A stretch of DNA of 64,000 bases from Polaromonas vacuolata (GTDB lineage Bacteria > Pseudomonadota > Gammaproteobacteria > Burkholderiales > Burkholderiaceae_C). This document shows positions 46,749-56,353 of the stretch, piece after piece. Under the pieces are notes generated by a model. That model made no database searches, was not told where the DNA came from, and saw nothing but the letters and a program-made list of their open reading frames with translations. Where the stretch lies: positions 3,033,501 through 3,097,500 of the forward strand of contig NZ_CP051461.1 in NCBI RefSeq assembly GCF_012584515.1, given 5' to 3'. Each line of letters opens with the position of its first letter. The first letter of the stretch is position 1. The translations under genes were made by a program, and so were the position numbers.

Positions 46749-47252
46749 ATGACTGCGATGAAAGAAAATTTTCTCCGCTTAGAACGCTGGACCAGCCAGA
46801 TTGCCTTGCTCATCGCTTGCGCAATGATGATGGTGGCGGCGTGTTTGGGCATGCTGCAAATCATCACCCGATTTGTTCTTGAAATGCCTATCGATTGGAC
46901 TGAGGTCTTGACCCGTTTTAGCCTGATCTGGATGGTCTTTATGGCTGTCCCAATCGCCTTTCGCCAAGGCGCCATGGTCTCGGTAGATGTGCTTTACCGC
47001 TGGAGTCCGCCGCGCATGCGTCGTTTCCTAGAGTGGGTCGTGTGCTTGGCAGCTGCTGCTTTGATGTGCGTCATCGTCTGGTGGGGCTGGGACTATGCCT
47101 TGCGCGGCCGCGTGCAGACTATGGCGGGGCTGGAAAGTATTTCCATGTTTTGGGCCTACTTAGCCATGCCAGTCGGCGGCATATTTAGCTTGATCAGCAT
47201 CTTTGCCAACCTGCTGGACCCCCAGCGCCTTGAATTGGAGACCGCGATATGA
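46749..47252 (+). CDS. dctQ: TRAP transporter small permease DctQ
   Basis: Four-helix inner-membrane subunit, 167 residues. Seen: first helix IALLIACAMMMVAACLGMLQI, then DWTEVLTRFSLIWMVFMAVPIAFRQG, typical of the family. Start ATG 46749; MKENF at 46758 is an alternative. The frame is open to 46716 within the hairpin. Overlaps dctM by 4 nt. Confidence 0.92.
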   Translation: MTAMKENFLRLERWTSQIALLIACAMMMVAACLGMLQIITRFVLEMPIDWTEVLTRFSLIWMVFMAVPIAFRQGAMVSVDVLYRWSPPRMRRFLEWVVCLAAAALMCVIVWWGWDYALRGRVQTMAGLESISMFWAYLAMPVGGIFSLISIFANLLDPQRLELETAI

Positions 47253-48526
47253 GCGCTGTGATGTTAAGCACCATGATGCTGTGCTTTGCCCTGACTGTTT
47301 CAGTCGCCGTCTCCATAGGACTGGCTTCGATTGTGGGCATTCAAATCGAAAATATAAATATGTTGATCTCGGTCAAGGAGATGTTTAATGCGATAAACAA
47401 ATTCCCACTGGCCGCAATTCCGTTCTTCATACTGGCCGGCAACATCATGGAGTCGGGTGGCATTTCTCGCCGTTTGGTGGAGTTTGCCAAGTCTTTGGTC
47501 GGCGGTGTTCAGGGTGGTCTACCCATGACTTGCGTGTTGACTTGCATGATTTTTGCATCCGTCTCAGGCTCCTCAGTGGCGACCACATTTGCGATTGGCG
47601 CCATCTTGATTCCGGCGCTGATTAAACATGGCTACCCAGTGACTTGGGCGGCATCGCTGCAGGCAACCAGTGCTGAGCTAGGCGTGATCATTCCCCCATC
47701 GATTCCGCTGATTTTGTACGGCGTGAGCGCTGAAGTGTCTATCGGCGAGTTGTTTGTCGCCGGTATTGGACCGGGCATTTTGATCAGTTGCGCCCTGATG
47801 CTGTTTGTCTGGATTTATTGCCGCATCAAAGGCTGGGGTAAGACCGATGGTGATGGTCGTCTTTCCGTGGGCCAAGCCACTTGGAAAGCCGGTTGGGCGC
47901 TGCTCATGCCAGTGATTATTTTGGGTGGCATTTACGGCGGTGTATTCACCCCGACTGAAGCGGCAGCGGTAGCGGTGTTTTATTCTTTGGTCGTTGGTAT
48001 TGTGATTTACCGCGAAATCAAGCTCCCTGATCTGTACCGCATTCTGCGTAAATCGGTCATCTCATCAGCCGTGATCATGTTCATCATTGCAAATGCAGGC
48101 TTATTTGCGTTTTTGATCACCCGCGCTGGCGTGCCAGAAGCCATTGGTCTGTGGCTGCAAGATGTTTTGCAATCGCCGTTTTACTTTTTGATCGGTGTTA
48201 ATGCGACGCTATTTTTGATTGGTATGTTCATAGAAACCGGTGCGGCGATTATTGTGTTGGCACCCATTCTTGCACCGGTAGCCATGCACTTTGGGATTGA
48301 TCCTGTGCACTTTGGCATGATCATGGTGGTCAACCTTGCACTGGGCATGATCACGCCGCCGTTTGGTGTGAATCTATTTGCGGCCTGTACGGTGGCAAAG
48401 ATATCGTTAGACCGAATGATCAAGGACTTAATCCCATTTGTGCTGGTGATAATAGTTTGCCTAATGATCATCTCCTATGTGCCCATCATCTCTCTGGGAC
48501 TGCGCGATCTGGTTTATGCCAAATAG
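47249..48526 (+). CDS. dctM: TRAP transporter large permease DctM
   Basis: Polytopic transport subunit, 425 residues with about twelve helices. Seen: KFPLAAIPFFILAGNIMESGGISRRLVEFA near 50-80, FASVSGSSVATTFAIGAILIPAL near 107-130, and ETGAAIIVLAPILAPVA near 329 as the second repeat. Uses a sodium gradient in known members. Coupled to dctQ by a 4-nt overlap. Confidence 0.95.
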   Translation: MSAVMLSTMMLCFALTVSVAVSIGLASIVGIQIENINMLISVKEMFNAINKFPLAAIPFFILAGNIMESGGISRRLVEFAKSLVGGVQGGLPMTCVLTCMIFASVSGSSVATTFAIGAILIPALIKHGYPVTWAASLQATSAELGVIIPPSIPLILYGVSAEVSIGELFVAGIGPGILISCALMLFVWIYCRIKGWGKTDGDGRLSVGQATWKAGWALLMPVIILGGIYGGVFTPTEAAAVAVFYSLVVGIVIYREIKLPDLYRILRKSVISSAVIMFIIANAGLFAFLITRAGVPEAIGLWLQDVLQSPFYFLIGVNATLFLIGMFIETGAAIIVLAPILAPVAMHFGIDPVHFGMIMVVNLALGMITPPFGVNLFAACTVAKISLDRMIKDLIPFVLVIIVCLMIISYVPIISLGLRDLVYAK

Positions 48527-48576
48527 CGATGGATCGCAGCGCTTTATGAGTCTTAGCACTCATTTTTAGCGCCCAC

Positions 48577-48611
48577 AAAAAAGCCGCTGCAAAAACTGCA
48601 GCGGCTTTTTT
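48577..48611. terminator. Bidirectional intrinsic terminator
   Basis: 14-bp stem AAAAAAGCCGCTGC / GCAGCGGCTTTTTT with a 7-nt loop, between convergent dctM and htpX. Confidence 0.93.
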
Positions 48612-48629
48612 TATGTTTTATTGACGGGA

Positions 48630-49514
48630 TTAAACTTGGCCGGGCTGAGCGTTTTGCAAAGCAGCAATACGCTCTTCAATCGGTGGATGGGTAGAAAACA
48701 ATTTACCAATACCGCCAGCAATGCCCATGGCTTGAATGGTTTTAGGCAACTCGCCGGGCACCATGCCGCCCAAACGGGCTAACGCATTAACCATCGGTTG
48801 TTTGCGACCTAGTAGGCGCACCGAGCCTGCATCGGCGCGGAATTCGCGCTGGCGTGAAAACCACGCCACCACTATCGCGGCAGCAAAACCCAAGGCAATG
48901 TCCAGCACTATGGTGCTGATGTAGTAAGCCATGCCGGGGCCGGAATTGTTGTCGCTACCTCTGCGGAAAAAGCTGTCAACCGCGTAAGCAATCACGCGGC
49001 TGAGAAACACCACAAAGGTGTTCATGACGCCTTGTATCAAAGCCATGGTGACCATATCGCCGTTAGCAATATGGGCGATTTCGTGACCAATGACGGCCTC
49101 GATTTCGTCGCGCGTCATGCCTTGCAGCAAACCGGTAGACACGGCAACCAAGGCTGAGTTCTTGAAAGCGCCGGTGGCAAAGGCATTTGGATCACCCTCA
49201 AAAATACCGACTTCAGGCATGCCAATATTCGCAGCGACAGAGAGCTTACGTACGGTCTCGACAATCCAAGCCTCGTCAGCGTTTTGGGCTTCTTTGATGA
49301 TGTGCACACCGGCGCTCCATTTAGCAATCGGTTTGCTGATCAAAAGCGAGATGATCGCGCCGCCAAAACCTATGACTAAAGCAAAGCCCAGCAGCATGCC
49401 CAAATTAAGGCCGTTAGGCGTTAGAAAACGGTTGACGCCCAGCAAGCTAGCGACAACACCCAGCACCAGCACCACTGCAAGGTTGGTCATCACAAACAAT
49501 AAAATGCGTTTCAT
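48630..49514 (-). CDS. htpX: Membrane zinc metalloprotease HtpX
   Basis: Quality-control endopeptidase of the inner membrane (family M48). 294 residues (E. coli 293). Seen: two N-terminal helices ([16 protein letters not shown] and the next), zinc motif [10 protein letters not shown] near 141-150 with the third ligand Glu in [13 protein letters not shown] near 220, and two further helices between. Start ATG 49512-49514 gives MKRILLF; a longer frame has no support. The 227-nt upstream region shows no gene. Confidence 0.96.
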   Translation of the reverse strand: MKRILLFVMTNLAVVLVLGVVASLLGVNRFLTPNGLNLGMLLGFALVIGFGGAIISLLISKPIAKWSAGVHIIKEAQNADEAWIVETVRKLSVAANIGMPEVGIFEGDPNAFATGAFKNSALVAVSTGLLQGMTRDEIEAVIGHEIAHIANGDMVTMALIQGVMNTFVVFLSRVIAYAVDSFFRRGSDNNSGPGMAYYISTIVLDIALGFAAAIVVAWFSRQREFRADAGSVRLLGRKQPMVNALARLGGMVPGELPKTIQAMGIAGGIGKLFSTHPPIEERIAALQNAQPGQV

Positions 49515-49741
49515 ATTTTTTCCAGTTGGGGGATCAGTTAGCAAAGTGTATGGAAGACAGCCGATGGCCGCTAACAAAAAAATTCTCGATGATTAGGTAT
49601 GGCCTTAGTGCTCAGATTCAAGACAAAAAATTGAAAGCTTTTTGACAGTATTCAAATATTCGGACTTTATCGTTCAATCAGCAGGCAATTTGCAAGCAAT
49701 GGCTGGGCGAACTATTAAGTCACAGCTTTAGGCCTGTCGAT

Positions 49742-50542
49742 TTATCGTCGCGGCCGAAAAACCAGAGCATCTTCGTAAAAGGAAAAGTCAGCATTGTCCT
49801 GCCACCAAAGTGGCACGCCTAGCACCGGCAGCGGCAAAAAAGGTTTGCTTTTGAGCTGCTCAGCACTCAGCGACTCCGCCACGCATTTATCCCACTCAGA
49901 CACATCGCCCAACGCCAGCGGCAACCGGTAGACATGGGCAGTCATCGCCTTGCGCGGAATGACTAGTTTTTCTAGCAAGGCGTGACCAAACAGCACCAAT
50001 TTAGCCTGCGCCCAAAGCGGTCGCAGATCAACGAACAAGCGCTGCCAGTCACGCGCTTCAAGCGCGTCCCACAGCGGCGCTGGCGCGCTTAGAAAAGCCG
50101 CGTTTTCATCTAACACTGTCAATGCATCACGCACCGGACCGCGCAGATTTTGCACGCCAGAGGCAGCTATTTCTGCGGCTTGGAGTTGGTTGAGTTTTTT
50201 CTTCGTTTGAGGAAATGCTAGCCAGCAAAGCCCGTTGAAAAAATCATGCAAATTCTCACGCGTCGGCACAGTGCCAGTGGCAAAAATAAACTGCTCATAG
50301 GCCTGGCCTTGGGGCAACGCAGTCTGCGGAACAAAGTGCACTGGCGCAGAGCCGACCTGATTTAAAAAGTCGGCAACACTCGCACAATGTCCAGCTTGGC
50401 TAGGATTAAAACCAGCCAGATGGTCAAGCCAAGGCCGCTGCCAGTCTATGCAATCTGTGACGGTGTTGATGGAGCTGGCAAAAGAATCAGATGTTAAAGC
50501 CGGTGCCGAAGTCGAAATCGCCGACATGCCGCGCAGACTCAC
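49742..50542 (-). CDS. DUF3025 domain protein
   Basis: About 266 residues of the DUF3025 family, function unknown. Recognised by [23 protein letters not shown] near 110-130 and by its place after pyrC. GTG 50540-50542 overlaps the pyrC stop (GTGA); an ATG at 50527 would shorten it by five residues. No catalytic motif, signal or membrane segment is seen. Confidence 0.82.
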   Translation of the reverse strand: MSLRGMSAISTSAPALTSDSFASSINTVTDCIDWQRPWLDHLAGFNPSQAGHCASVADFLNQVGSAPVHFVPQTALPQGQAYEQFIFATGTVPTRENLHDFFNGLCWLAFPQTKKKLNQLQAAEIAASGVQNLRGPVRDALTVLDENAAFLSAPAPLWDALEARDWQRLFVDLRPLWAQAKLVLFGHALLEKLVIPRKAMTAHVYRLPLALGDVSEWDKCVAESLSAEQLKSKPFLPLPVLGVPLWWQDNADFSFYEDALVFRPRR

Positions 50543-51582
50543 ACCAACCGCCAGCCCAAACTCTCACCTGAGCGCAGTGGTTTAAGTTCTGCCTCGCCCA
50601 GCGCAAAGCTGGTAGGCGGCAACCAATTTTCTCGGCGCAATGTAATGCTGCCAAGATTGCGCGGCAAGCCGTAAAAGTCGGCACCGTTAAAGCTTGCGAA
50701 AGCCTCTAATTGGTCAAGCGCACCCGCTGCATCAAATGCTTCGGCATATAGCTCCATGGCCGCATGCGCGGTATAGCAACCGGCGCAGCCTGTCGCATGT
50801 TCTTTGAGGTGAGCCGGGTGCGGCGCGCTGTCGGTGCCGAGGAAAAAGCGGGCGTTATCACGCGTTGCTGCATCCACCAACGCTAGCCTGTGCTTTTCAC
50901 GTTTGAGCACCGGCAGGCAGTAATAGTGAGGGCGTATGCCGCCAGTAAAAATCGCGTTGCGGTTGTAGAGCAAGTGGTGCGCGGTAATGCTGGCCGCTGT
51001 ATAAATGCCGGCGTCGCGCACATATTGCGCGGCCTCTAACGTAGTGATGTGCTCAAAGACAATTTTGAGTTCGGGAAAATCGCGCCGCAGCGGAATTAAC
51101 TGCTGGTCAATAAAAACCGCCTCGCGGTCAAATAAATCGATCTCGGGCGAGGTCACTTCGCCGTGCAGTAGCAGCAGCAAGCCGTGGCGCTGCATGGCCT
51201 CCAAGGTCTTATAAGTTTTACGTAAATCCGTCACACCGGCGTCGCTATTGGTGGTCGCGCCTGCTGGGTAAAGCTTTAGGGCGACAACGCCGGCATCCTT
51301 GGCGCGCGCGATTTCATCAGGCGGCAGATTGTCGGTCAGATATAGCGTCATCAGCGGCTCAAAAGACACACCTTCAGGCACTGCAGCCTGTATCCGTGCT
51401 TTGTAAGCCAAGGCCTGCGCAGCGGTGGTGACCGGTGGGCGCAAATTCGGCATGATGATGGCGCGACCGAATTGCGCCGCCGTATGCGGCACAACAGTCT
51501 TGAGTGCCTCCCCGTCGCGCACATGTAAGTGCCAGTCGTCGGGGCGGGTGATGGTGAGTTGCTGGGGGGTTGTGGTTGGCAT
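50539..51582 (-). CDS. pyrC: Dihydroorotase
   Basis: Zinc enzyme of pyrimidine synthesis, class II. 347 residues (E. coli 348). Seen: HLHVRDG near 18-24 with two metal-binding His, the carboxylated Lys in [17 protein letters not shown] near 110, [15 protein letters not shown] near 148, HITT near 187 and [13 protein letters not shown] near 258. Start ATG 51580-51582; the frame is open slightly further up. Confidence 0.96.
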   Translation of the reverse strand: MPTTTPQQLTITRPDDWHLHVRDGEALKTVVPHTAAQFGRAIIMPNLRPPVTTAAQALAYKARIQAAVPEGVSFEPLMTLYLTDNLPPDEIARAKDAGVVALKLYPAGATTNSDAGVTDLRKTYKTLEAMQRHGLLLLLHGEVTSPEIDLFDREAVFIDQQLIPLRRDFPELKIVFEHITTLEAAQYVRDAGIYTAASITAHHLLYNRNAIFTGGIRPHYYCLPVLKREKHRLALVDAATRDNARFFLGTDSAPHPAHLKEHATGCAGCYTAHAAMELYAEAFDAAGALDQLEAFASFNGADFYGLPRNLGSITLRRENWLPPTSFALGEAELKPLRSGESLGWRLV

Positions 51583-51748
51583 GCGCGGATTGTCGCATTG
51601 GCTAGCCCTGAAATCTAAAACCACAAACTCAATATCAGGGAAATGATCAGCCGCCCAACTAGGTTTGTAGACTAAGCGGTTTGAACTTTATGGCAACTGA
51701 GAACGGCGCCAACGTGAGGCTTGGCCCAGCGCCAGTCAGCACAAAAAA

Positions 51749-52486
51749 TCAATGCGAGAGTATTTTGTTCAAAAACTCTTTTGTCCGGGCTTGGCGATTT
51801 TCAGGATGACTGAAGAACTCCTCGGTTGAGCAGTCTTCCAAAATTTTGCCGCCTACGTCCATAAAGATCACTCGGCTGCCGACTTTTTTCGCAAAACCCA
51901 TTTCGTGCGTCACCACCATCATGGTCATGCCGTCCTGTGCCAAACTGGTCATGCAGTCGAGTACTTCGCCGACCATTTCAGGATCGAGCGCAGAAGTTGG
52001 CTCGTCGAACAACATAGCAATCGGGTCCATGCTGAGCGCACGCGCAATCGCAACACGTTGCTGTTGACCGCCCGAGAGTTGACCAGGAAACTTGTCTTTG
52101 TGCGCCATCAAACCGACGCGGTCTAGGTACTTCAGGCCATGGGTACGGGCTTCATCTTTATTGCGACCCAAGACCCGGAGCTGAGCCAGCGTCAGGTTTT
52201 CAGTCACGCTCAAATGCGGAAACAGTTCGAAATTTTGAAACACCATGCCGACGCGGCTGCGCAGCTTGGGCAAATCGGTTTTGGGATCATGCACGGCTTG
52301 ACCGTCGACAAATATCTCGCCTTTTTGAAACGGTTCGAGTGCATTAATGGTTTTAATCAGCGTTGACTTGCCCGAGCCAGAAGGGCCGCAAACCACCACC
52401 ACTTCACCTTTTTTAATACTCGTGGTGCAGCCATTGAGAACCTGCACATCGCCGTACCATTTGGACACTTGCTTCATTTCAATCAT
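51749..52486 (-). CDS. gltL: Glutamate/aspartate ABC transporter ATPase
   Basis: 245 residues (E. coli GltL 241). Seen: Walker [13 protein letters not shown] at 35-46, Q-loop in [13 protein letters not shown], signature [15 protein letters not shown] near 140, Walker [14 protein letters not shown] near 162. Last gene of gltIJKL. 51583-51748 after it, before pyrC, shows no gene. It could also serve the orphan binding protein and permease at 39.8-41.5 kb. Confidence 0.95.
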   Translation of the reverse strand: MIEMKQVSKWYGDVQVLNGCTTSIKKGEVVVVCGPSGSGKSTLIKTINALEPFQKGEIFVDGQAVHDPKTDLPKLRSRVGMVFQNFELFPHLSVTENLTLAQLRVLGRNKDEARTHGLKYLDRVGLMAHKDKFPGQLSGGQQQRVAIARALSMDPIAMLFDEPTSALDPEMVGEVLDCMTSLAQDGMTMMVVTHEMGFAKKVGSRVIFMDVGGKILEDCSTEEFFSHPENRQARTKEFLNKILSH

Positions 52487-52557
52487 CGTATTCTCCAGTG
52501 TACTTTTCGTCTGTATTGCTTGTTTATGGCTTGTCTATGAGAGAGCTTCAAACTAGC

Positions 52558-53244
52558 TCAGCGGATGATGGCAATTTTGTTTTGCAGGCGTTTAACCGCC
52601 CAAGACAAACTAAAACACATCACAAAATAAACCACAGCAGCGAGCAGGTAAGCCTCTTCGGGGCGGCCGTAAATCTTGCCTGCGGTGCTAAAACCCTTGA
52701 GCATGTCGTAAGCACCGATGGCATAAACCAAGGAGGTGTCTTGAAACAAAATGATGGTTTGCGTGAGCAAAATCGGCACCATGTTGCGAAACGCCTGCGG
52801 CAAAATCACCAGCCGCATGTTCTGCGCGTAAGTCATACCTAGCGCGCGACCAGCGTTGACTTGACCACCCGAAATGGACTGAATACCGGCGCGCATGATC
52901 TCACTGAAATACGCCGCCTCAAAAGCGATAAAGGTGACGATGGCCGAGATCTCTGCGCGGTGATTGCTGCCGCCAGGAATGATGTTGTAAAAGCCTGCTG
53001 GCACCAAAAGAAAAAACCACAAAATCACCATCACCAGCGGCACCGAACGCATACCGTTGACGTAGATAGTCGCCGGCACGGTCAAGAAGGCCTTGCCTGA
53101 CAGACGCATCAAGGCCAGTAAAGTGCCCAGCACTATGCCGCCAATCGTGGCGATCACGGTCAGCTGTAGGCTGAAGTAAAAACCTTGGAGAACAAACTTC
53201 GAGATGATTTCCCAGCTTAAAAAACTCAGGTCTAGTCCGAACAT
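52558..53244 (-). CDS. gltK: Glutamate/aspartate ABC permease GltK
   Basis: 228 residues (E. coli 224), about five helices. Seen: LQGFYFSLQLTVIATIGG near the start, NGMRSVPLVMVILWFFLLVP near 62-80 and the ATPase-contact loop AGRALGMTYAQNMRLVILPQ near 130. One base separates it from gltJ. Confidence 0.94.
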   Translation of the reverse strand: MFGLDLSFLSWEIISKFVLQGFYFSLQLTVIATIGGIVLGTLLALMRLSGKAFLTVPATIYVNGMRSVPLVMVILWFFLLVPAGFYNIIPGGSNHRAEISAIVTFIAFEAAYFSEIMRAGIQSISGGQVNAGRALGMTYAQNMRLVILPQAFRNMVPILLTQTIILFQDTSLVYAIGAYDMLKGFSTAGKIYGRPEEAYLLAAVVYFVMCFSLSWAVKRLQNKIAIIR

Positions 53245-53245
53245 A

Positions 53246-53974
53246 TCAATGTCCTCCGCCGTTAGAGCCAGCCACTACGTAGCCGGGTATGCGCAGGCTT
53301 TTCTCGACCAATGCCATGATGCGATTGACGGCAAAAGCAGACACGGCATAGAGAGCTGTCACAGCGATATAAATTTCTATGCCGCGCGAGGTTTCTTCTT
53401 GCGCTTGCATGGCAAACATAGTGAGCTCGGCAATCGAGACCGCAAAAGCCACGGAAGAGTTTTTCAGTAAGTTCATGGATTCGCTAGTGAGCGGCGGCAT
53501 GATGATGCGCAGCGCCATGGGCAGCAGCACATAGCGATAAGTCTGCGCCGTCGTCAAACCCAGCGCCATACCGGCCATGCGTTGACCACGCGGCAAAGAC
53601 TGCACGCCAGCTCTGACCTGCTCGGCAATCCGCGCAGAGGTGAAAAAACCGAGCGCAAAAACCACCAAGACAAAACTAGACAGCTCTTTCATGGAGGGGA
53701 AAATTTTGGGTATAACGAAATACCAAATAAAAATCTGCACCAACAGCGGAATGTTTCGAAACAGCTCTACCCAAGCATTGGCCAGTTTCACCAGCACCGG
53801 GCTGTTGGGCAAGGTTCGCACCGTGCCAATCAAAGCACCCAAAACCATTGCCACCACCCAAGAGGCACCGGCAACAGCCAAGGTCCAGCCCCAAGCGTGA
53901 ATCATCCACTCAAGGTAAGTGCGCCCGCTGCCATCGTCGGCTAAAAATACAGTCCAGTCCCAGCTCATGGTCAC
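53246..53974 (-). CDS. gltJ: Glutamate/aspartate ABC permease GltJ
   Basis: 242 residues (E. coli 246). Seen: N-terminal DWTVFLADDGSGRTYLEWM, ELFRNIPLLVQIFIWYFV near 90-108, and the EAA-type loop MAGMALGLTTAQTYRYVLLP near 145-165. Follows gltI after a hairpin and 141 nt. Confidence 0.94.
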   Translation of the reverse strand: MTMSWDWTVFLADDGSGRTYLEWMIHAWGWTLAVAGASWVVAMVLGALIGTVRTLPNSPVLVKLANAWVELFRNIPLLVQIFIWYFVIPKIFPSMKELSSFVLVVFALGFFTSARIAEQVRAGVQSLPRGQRMAGMALGLTTAQTYRYVLLPMALRIIMPPLTSESMNLLKNSSVAFAVSIAELTMFAMQAQEETSRGIEIYIAVTALYAVSAFAVNRIMALVEKSLRIPGYVVAGSNGGGH

Positions 53975-54061
53975 TCCCGCTTACGGTTATAGATGTTGTT
54001 ATTGTTGCCCATAACGCACAGAGCGTGGGCTAGATTGGAAGATAAGCAAATAGACAGATAA

Positions 54062-54098
54062 AACAAACCCCGCCAAGATGAACCGGACGGGGTTTGTT
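54062..54098 (-). terminator. Hairpin between gltI and gltJ
   Basis: 11-bp stem AACAAACCCCG / CGGGGTTTGTT with a 15-nt loop, then TTT on the minus strand. Likely lets a fraction of transcripts pass, giving more binding protein than permease. Confidence 0.7.
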
Positions 54099-54115
54099 AG
54101 AGATGACGCGCCGAA

Positions 54116-55006
54116 TTACTTCTGCACGTAAGCTTCCATAGGCTTGTCGTTAGGCGCTTGCCAAGCAGCTTTGGTGCTTGCGCTCAGTGCCAGACCAACC
54201 ATGGTGTTACGGGGTGGGATTGGCTGCAAGAACCACTTGGTCCAGAGCTTGTTCATTTCGCCAGACTTGATCAATGTATTGACCGTGTCGTCAGCGATAC
54301 GCTTTAACAGTGGATCGTCCTTGCGGATCATGATGGCGATAGGCTCGGTGCTGAGCACGTCACCCACGATTTTGAAGTCAGCTGGCTTTTTAGCGTTGGC
54401 AATGTTGCCGGCCAAGATTGAGCCGTCCATGACGAAAGCATCAGCGCGATCGGTCTCTAACAGCAAGAAACTGTCCGAGTGGTCTTTGCCGAAAACTTCT
54501 TTGAAGTCCACGCCATTCGCACGCTTATTTTTACGCAGTGTTTGCACCGAGGTAGTACCGGTGGTGGTCGCTATGGTCTTGCCATTGAGCTGTTCAATAT
54601 TGGTAATGCCAGAGTTGGCTTTGACTGCAATACGCACTTCCTCAACGAAAGTGGTGTTAACAAAAGCGACGTCTTTTTGACGTGCTGCGTTGTTGGTGGT
54701 GGAGCCGCACTCAATATCAACCGTGCCGTTTTGCACCAACGGAATACGGTTTTGCGAGGTGACGGGTTGGTATTTAATTTCGAGCTTGCGCTCAGCCGCT
54801 TTTTCAATGTTTGCAATGATGCGCTGGCAAATTTCAACGTGGTAGCCGGTGTACTTGCCGTCACCCAAGGTGTAGGACAGTGCGCCTGAAGAGTCGCGAA
54901 CACCCATAGTAATGATGCCGGAGGCCTTAACTTTGGCCAGCGTATCGGCCTGTGCGCCTACGGCGGCAAACAAGGCTATCGACAAAGCGATGAGTTTGAA
55001 ATTCAT
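54116..55006 (-). CDS. gltI: Glutamate/aspartate periplasmic binding protein
   Basis: 296 residues (E. coli 302). Seen: signal peptide to AQA near residue 20, KVKASGIITMGVRDSSGALSYTL, KYTGYHVEICQRI near 52, QPVTSQNRIPLVQNGTVDIECGSTTN near 80, and IATTTGTTSVQTLR near 145. Good AGGAG site before the ATG. First gene of the operon, probably the most abundant product. Confidence 0.95.
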   Translation of the reverse strand: MNFKLIALSIALFAAVGAQADTLAKVKASGIITMGVRDSSGALSYTLGDGKYTGYHVEICQRIIANIEKAAERKLEIKYQPVTSQNRIPLVQNGTVDIECGSTTNNAARQKDVAFVNTTFVEEVRIAVKANSGITNIEQLNGKTIATTTGTTSVQTLRKNKRANGVDFKEVFGKDHSDSFLLLETDRADAFVMDGSILAGNIANAKKPADFKIVGDVLSTEPIAIMIRKDDPLLKRIADDTVNTLIKSGEMNKLWTKWFLQPIPPRNTMVGLALSASTKAAWQAPNDKPMEAYVQK

Positions 55007-55314
55007 GGTGGCTCCTGTGTGGGGACTAAAAAAAAATGAATTCTATCGGAAGACTAAGCAATCGCTACTAAGGAAAGGGCAATCACAGCAGAATTTACTT
55101 GCGTTGTGCCGTTACACGTCAAATCATTCGCGGACGGCTATCAAAGACAGTAAAACTAGTGCCGAAATATCGACGCAGCATTCATGCCAGCTTGAAACAC
55201 CGTGCATGACTGTGGCAATTAACAAGCCGAAACTGTAAAACCGATCACATCAAAAAGCCAATGCCGTTTTTAAAGCGGTCTATGCAACTGCATCATAACT
55301 AGCAAGGGTTTCTA
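55007..55314. other. Intergenic region upstream of gltI
   Basis: 308 bp between the LysR gene and gltI. It should hold the gltI promoter and perhaps a LysR-type site, but I cannot pick one reliably. No RNA or gene is seen. Confidence 0.5.
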
Positions 55315-56286
55315 CTAGGGTGACACTGCTTTGTCCGCGATTTTTGGTCGTCTCGATCGTGTCACCGTTTGTGACCTGGCAAGAGATTCTAGATAAGTCC
55401 AAAGCGCCTGAGCTGAGCCTTTGACGGCGTCTCTAGACGCTGGCCGTTCACGATAAACGCGAATATCCATGGTCACTTCCATACCGCTGCCGGCGCTGAC
55501 CAATTTTTTGGCACGCAAGTCTTTTTTCACCGCACTAAAAGGCAAAAAAGCTAGGCCATGGCCTTCAAGCGCCATGACCTTAAGGCCCTCTGCCATATCG
55601 GTTTCATAAACTCTGTCCAGATGCACGGGTGATGCGGTTTGCCTGAGTATTTGGTCAACCATGCGGCCCAGATAAGCACCGGGCGCATACCCCAAATAAG
55701 GCAGTGGCTGACCTGGCAGCCCAGGCAATTTGAATTCAGGTTCGCCATCGGCGTTAGGCCTGGCATAGGGGGCGAGCAGCTCTTGGCCCAAGCTAACCAT
55801 TTCGTAGCGCGCGGGATCTAATTGAAAAGGCTGGGACTCATGATGGTAAGTAATCATCAAATCGCAACTGCCTTCGACCAAGCGCAACACTGCATCGTGC
55901 ACATTGAGCGCGATCAACCGACTCTTAATGGGGCCGAACTTTTCACGCAACCCGCCGACCCACGCCGGGAAAAAGGTAAATGCCAGCGTATGCGGCAGCG
56001 CAAACTCAATCACGTCTTGGCCAACTGAGGCATAGGTTCTGAGCATGGCACGGGTTGACTGCACCACTTGCAGTATTTCCATCGCTTGGATTCGCAAAGT
56101 CTCGCCCGCAGCGGTCAAGCGCGCCGGGTAAGTCGTGCGGTCAACCAAATCAGCGCCGGCCCATACTTCAAGCGCCCGTATACGGCGAGAAAAAGCGGGC
56201 TGAGTGACATGGCGTAGTTGCGCTGCACGGCTGAAATTATGCGTTTCAGCCAAGCAGATAAAGTCTTCTAACCATTTGGAATCCAT
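55315..56286 (-). CDS. LysR-family transcriptional regulator (HypT-like)
   Basis: 323 residues. Seen: winged-helix N-terminus DFICLAETHNFSRAAQLRHVTQPAFSRRIRALE-type segment at 7-40, then the effector domain. The start MDSKWLEDF is close to E. coli HypT/YjiE (METKWLYDF). Homologues are often seen beside glutamate/aspartate ABC genes in Burkholderiales, from memory, so gltIJKL is a possible target. The basic tail (RSRRPKIADKAVSP) is unusual. Confidence 0.88.
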   Translation of the reverse strand: MDSKWLEDFICLAETHNFSRAAQLRHVTQPAFSRRIRALEVWAGADLVDRTTYPARLTAAGETLRIQAMEILQVVQSTRAMLRTYASVGQDVIEFALPHTLAFTFFPAWVGGLREKFGPIKSRLIALNVHDAVLRLVEGSCDLMITYHHESQPFQLDPARYEMVSLGQELLAPYARPNADGEPEFKLPGLPGQPLPYLGYAPGAYLGRMVDQILRQTASPVHLDRVYETDMAEGLKVMALEGHGLAFLPFSAVKKDLRAKKLVSAGSGMEVTMDIRVYRERPASRDAVKGSAQALWTYLESLARSQTVTRSRRPKIADKAVSP

Positions 56287-56353
56287 GGCCGAGATTATGC
56301 TTTGCGCAAGCGCAGTAAACGTGGCCGATTTAGGCCAAAATTTGTATACGACT

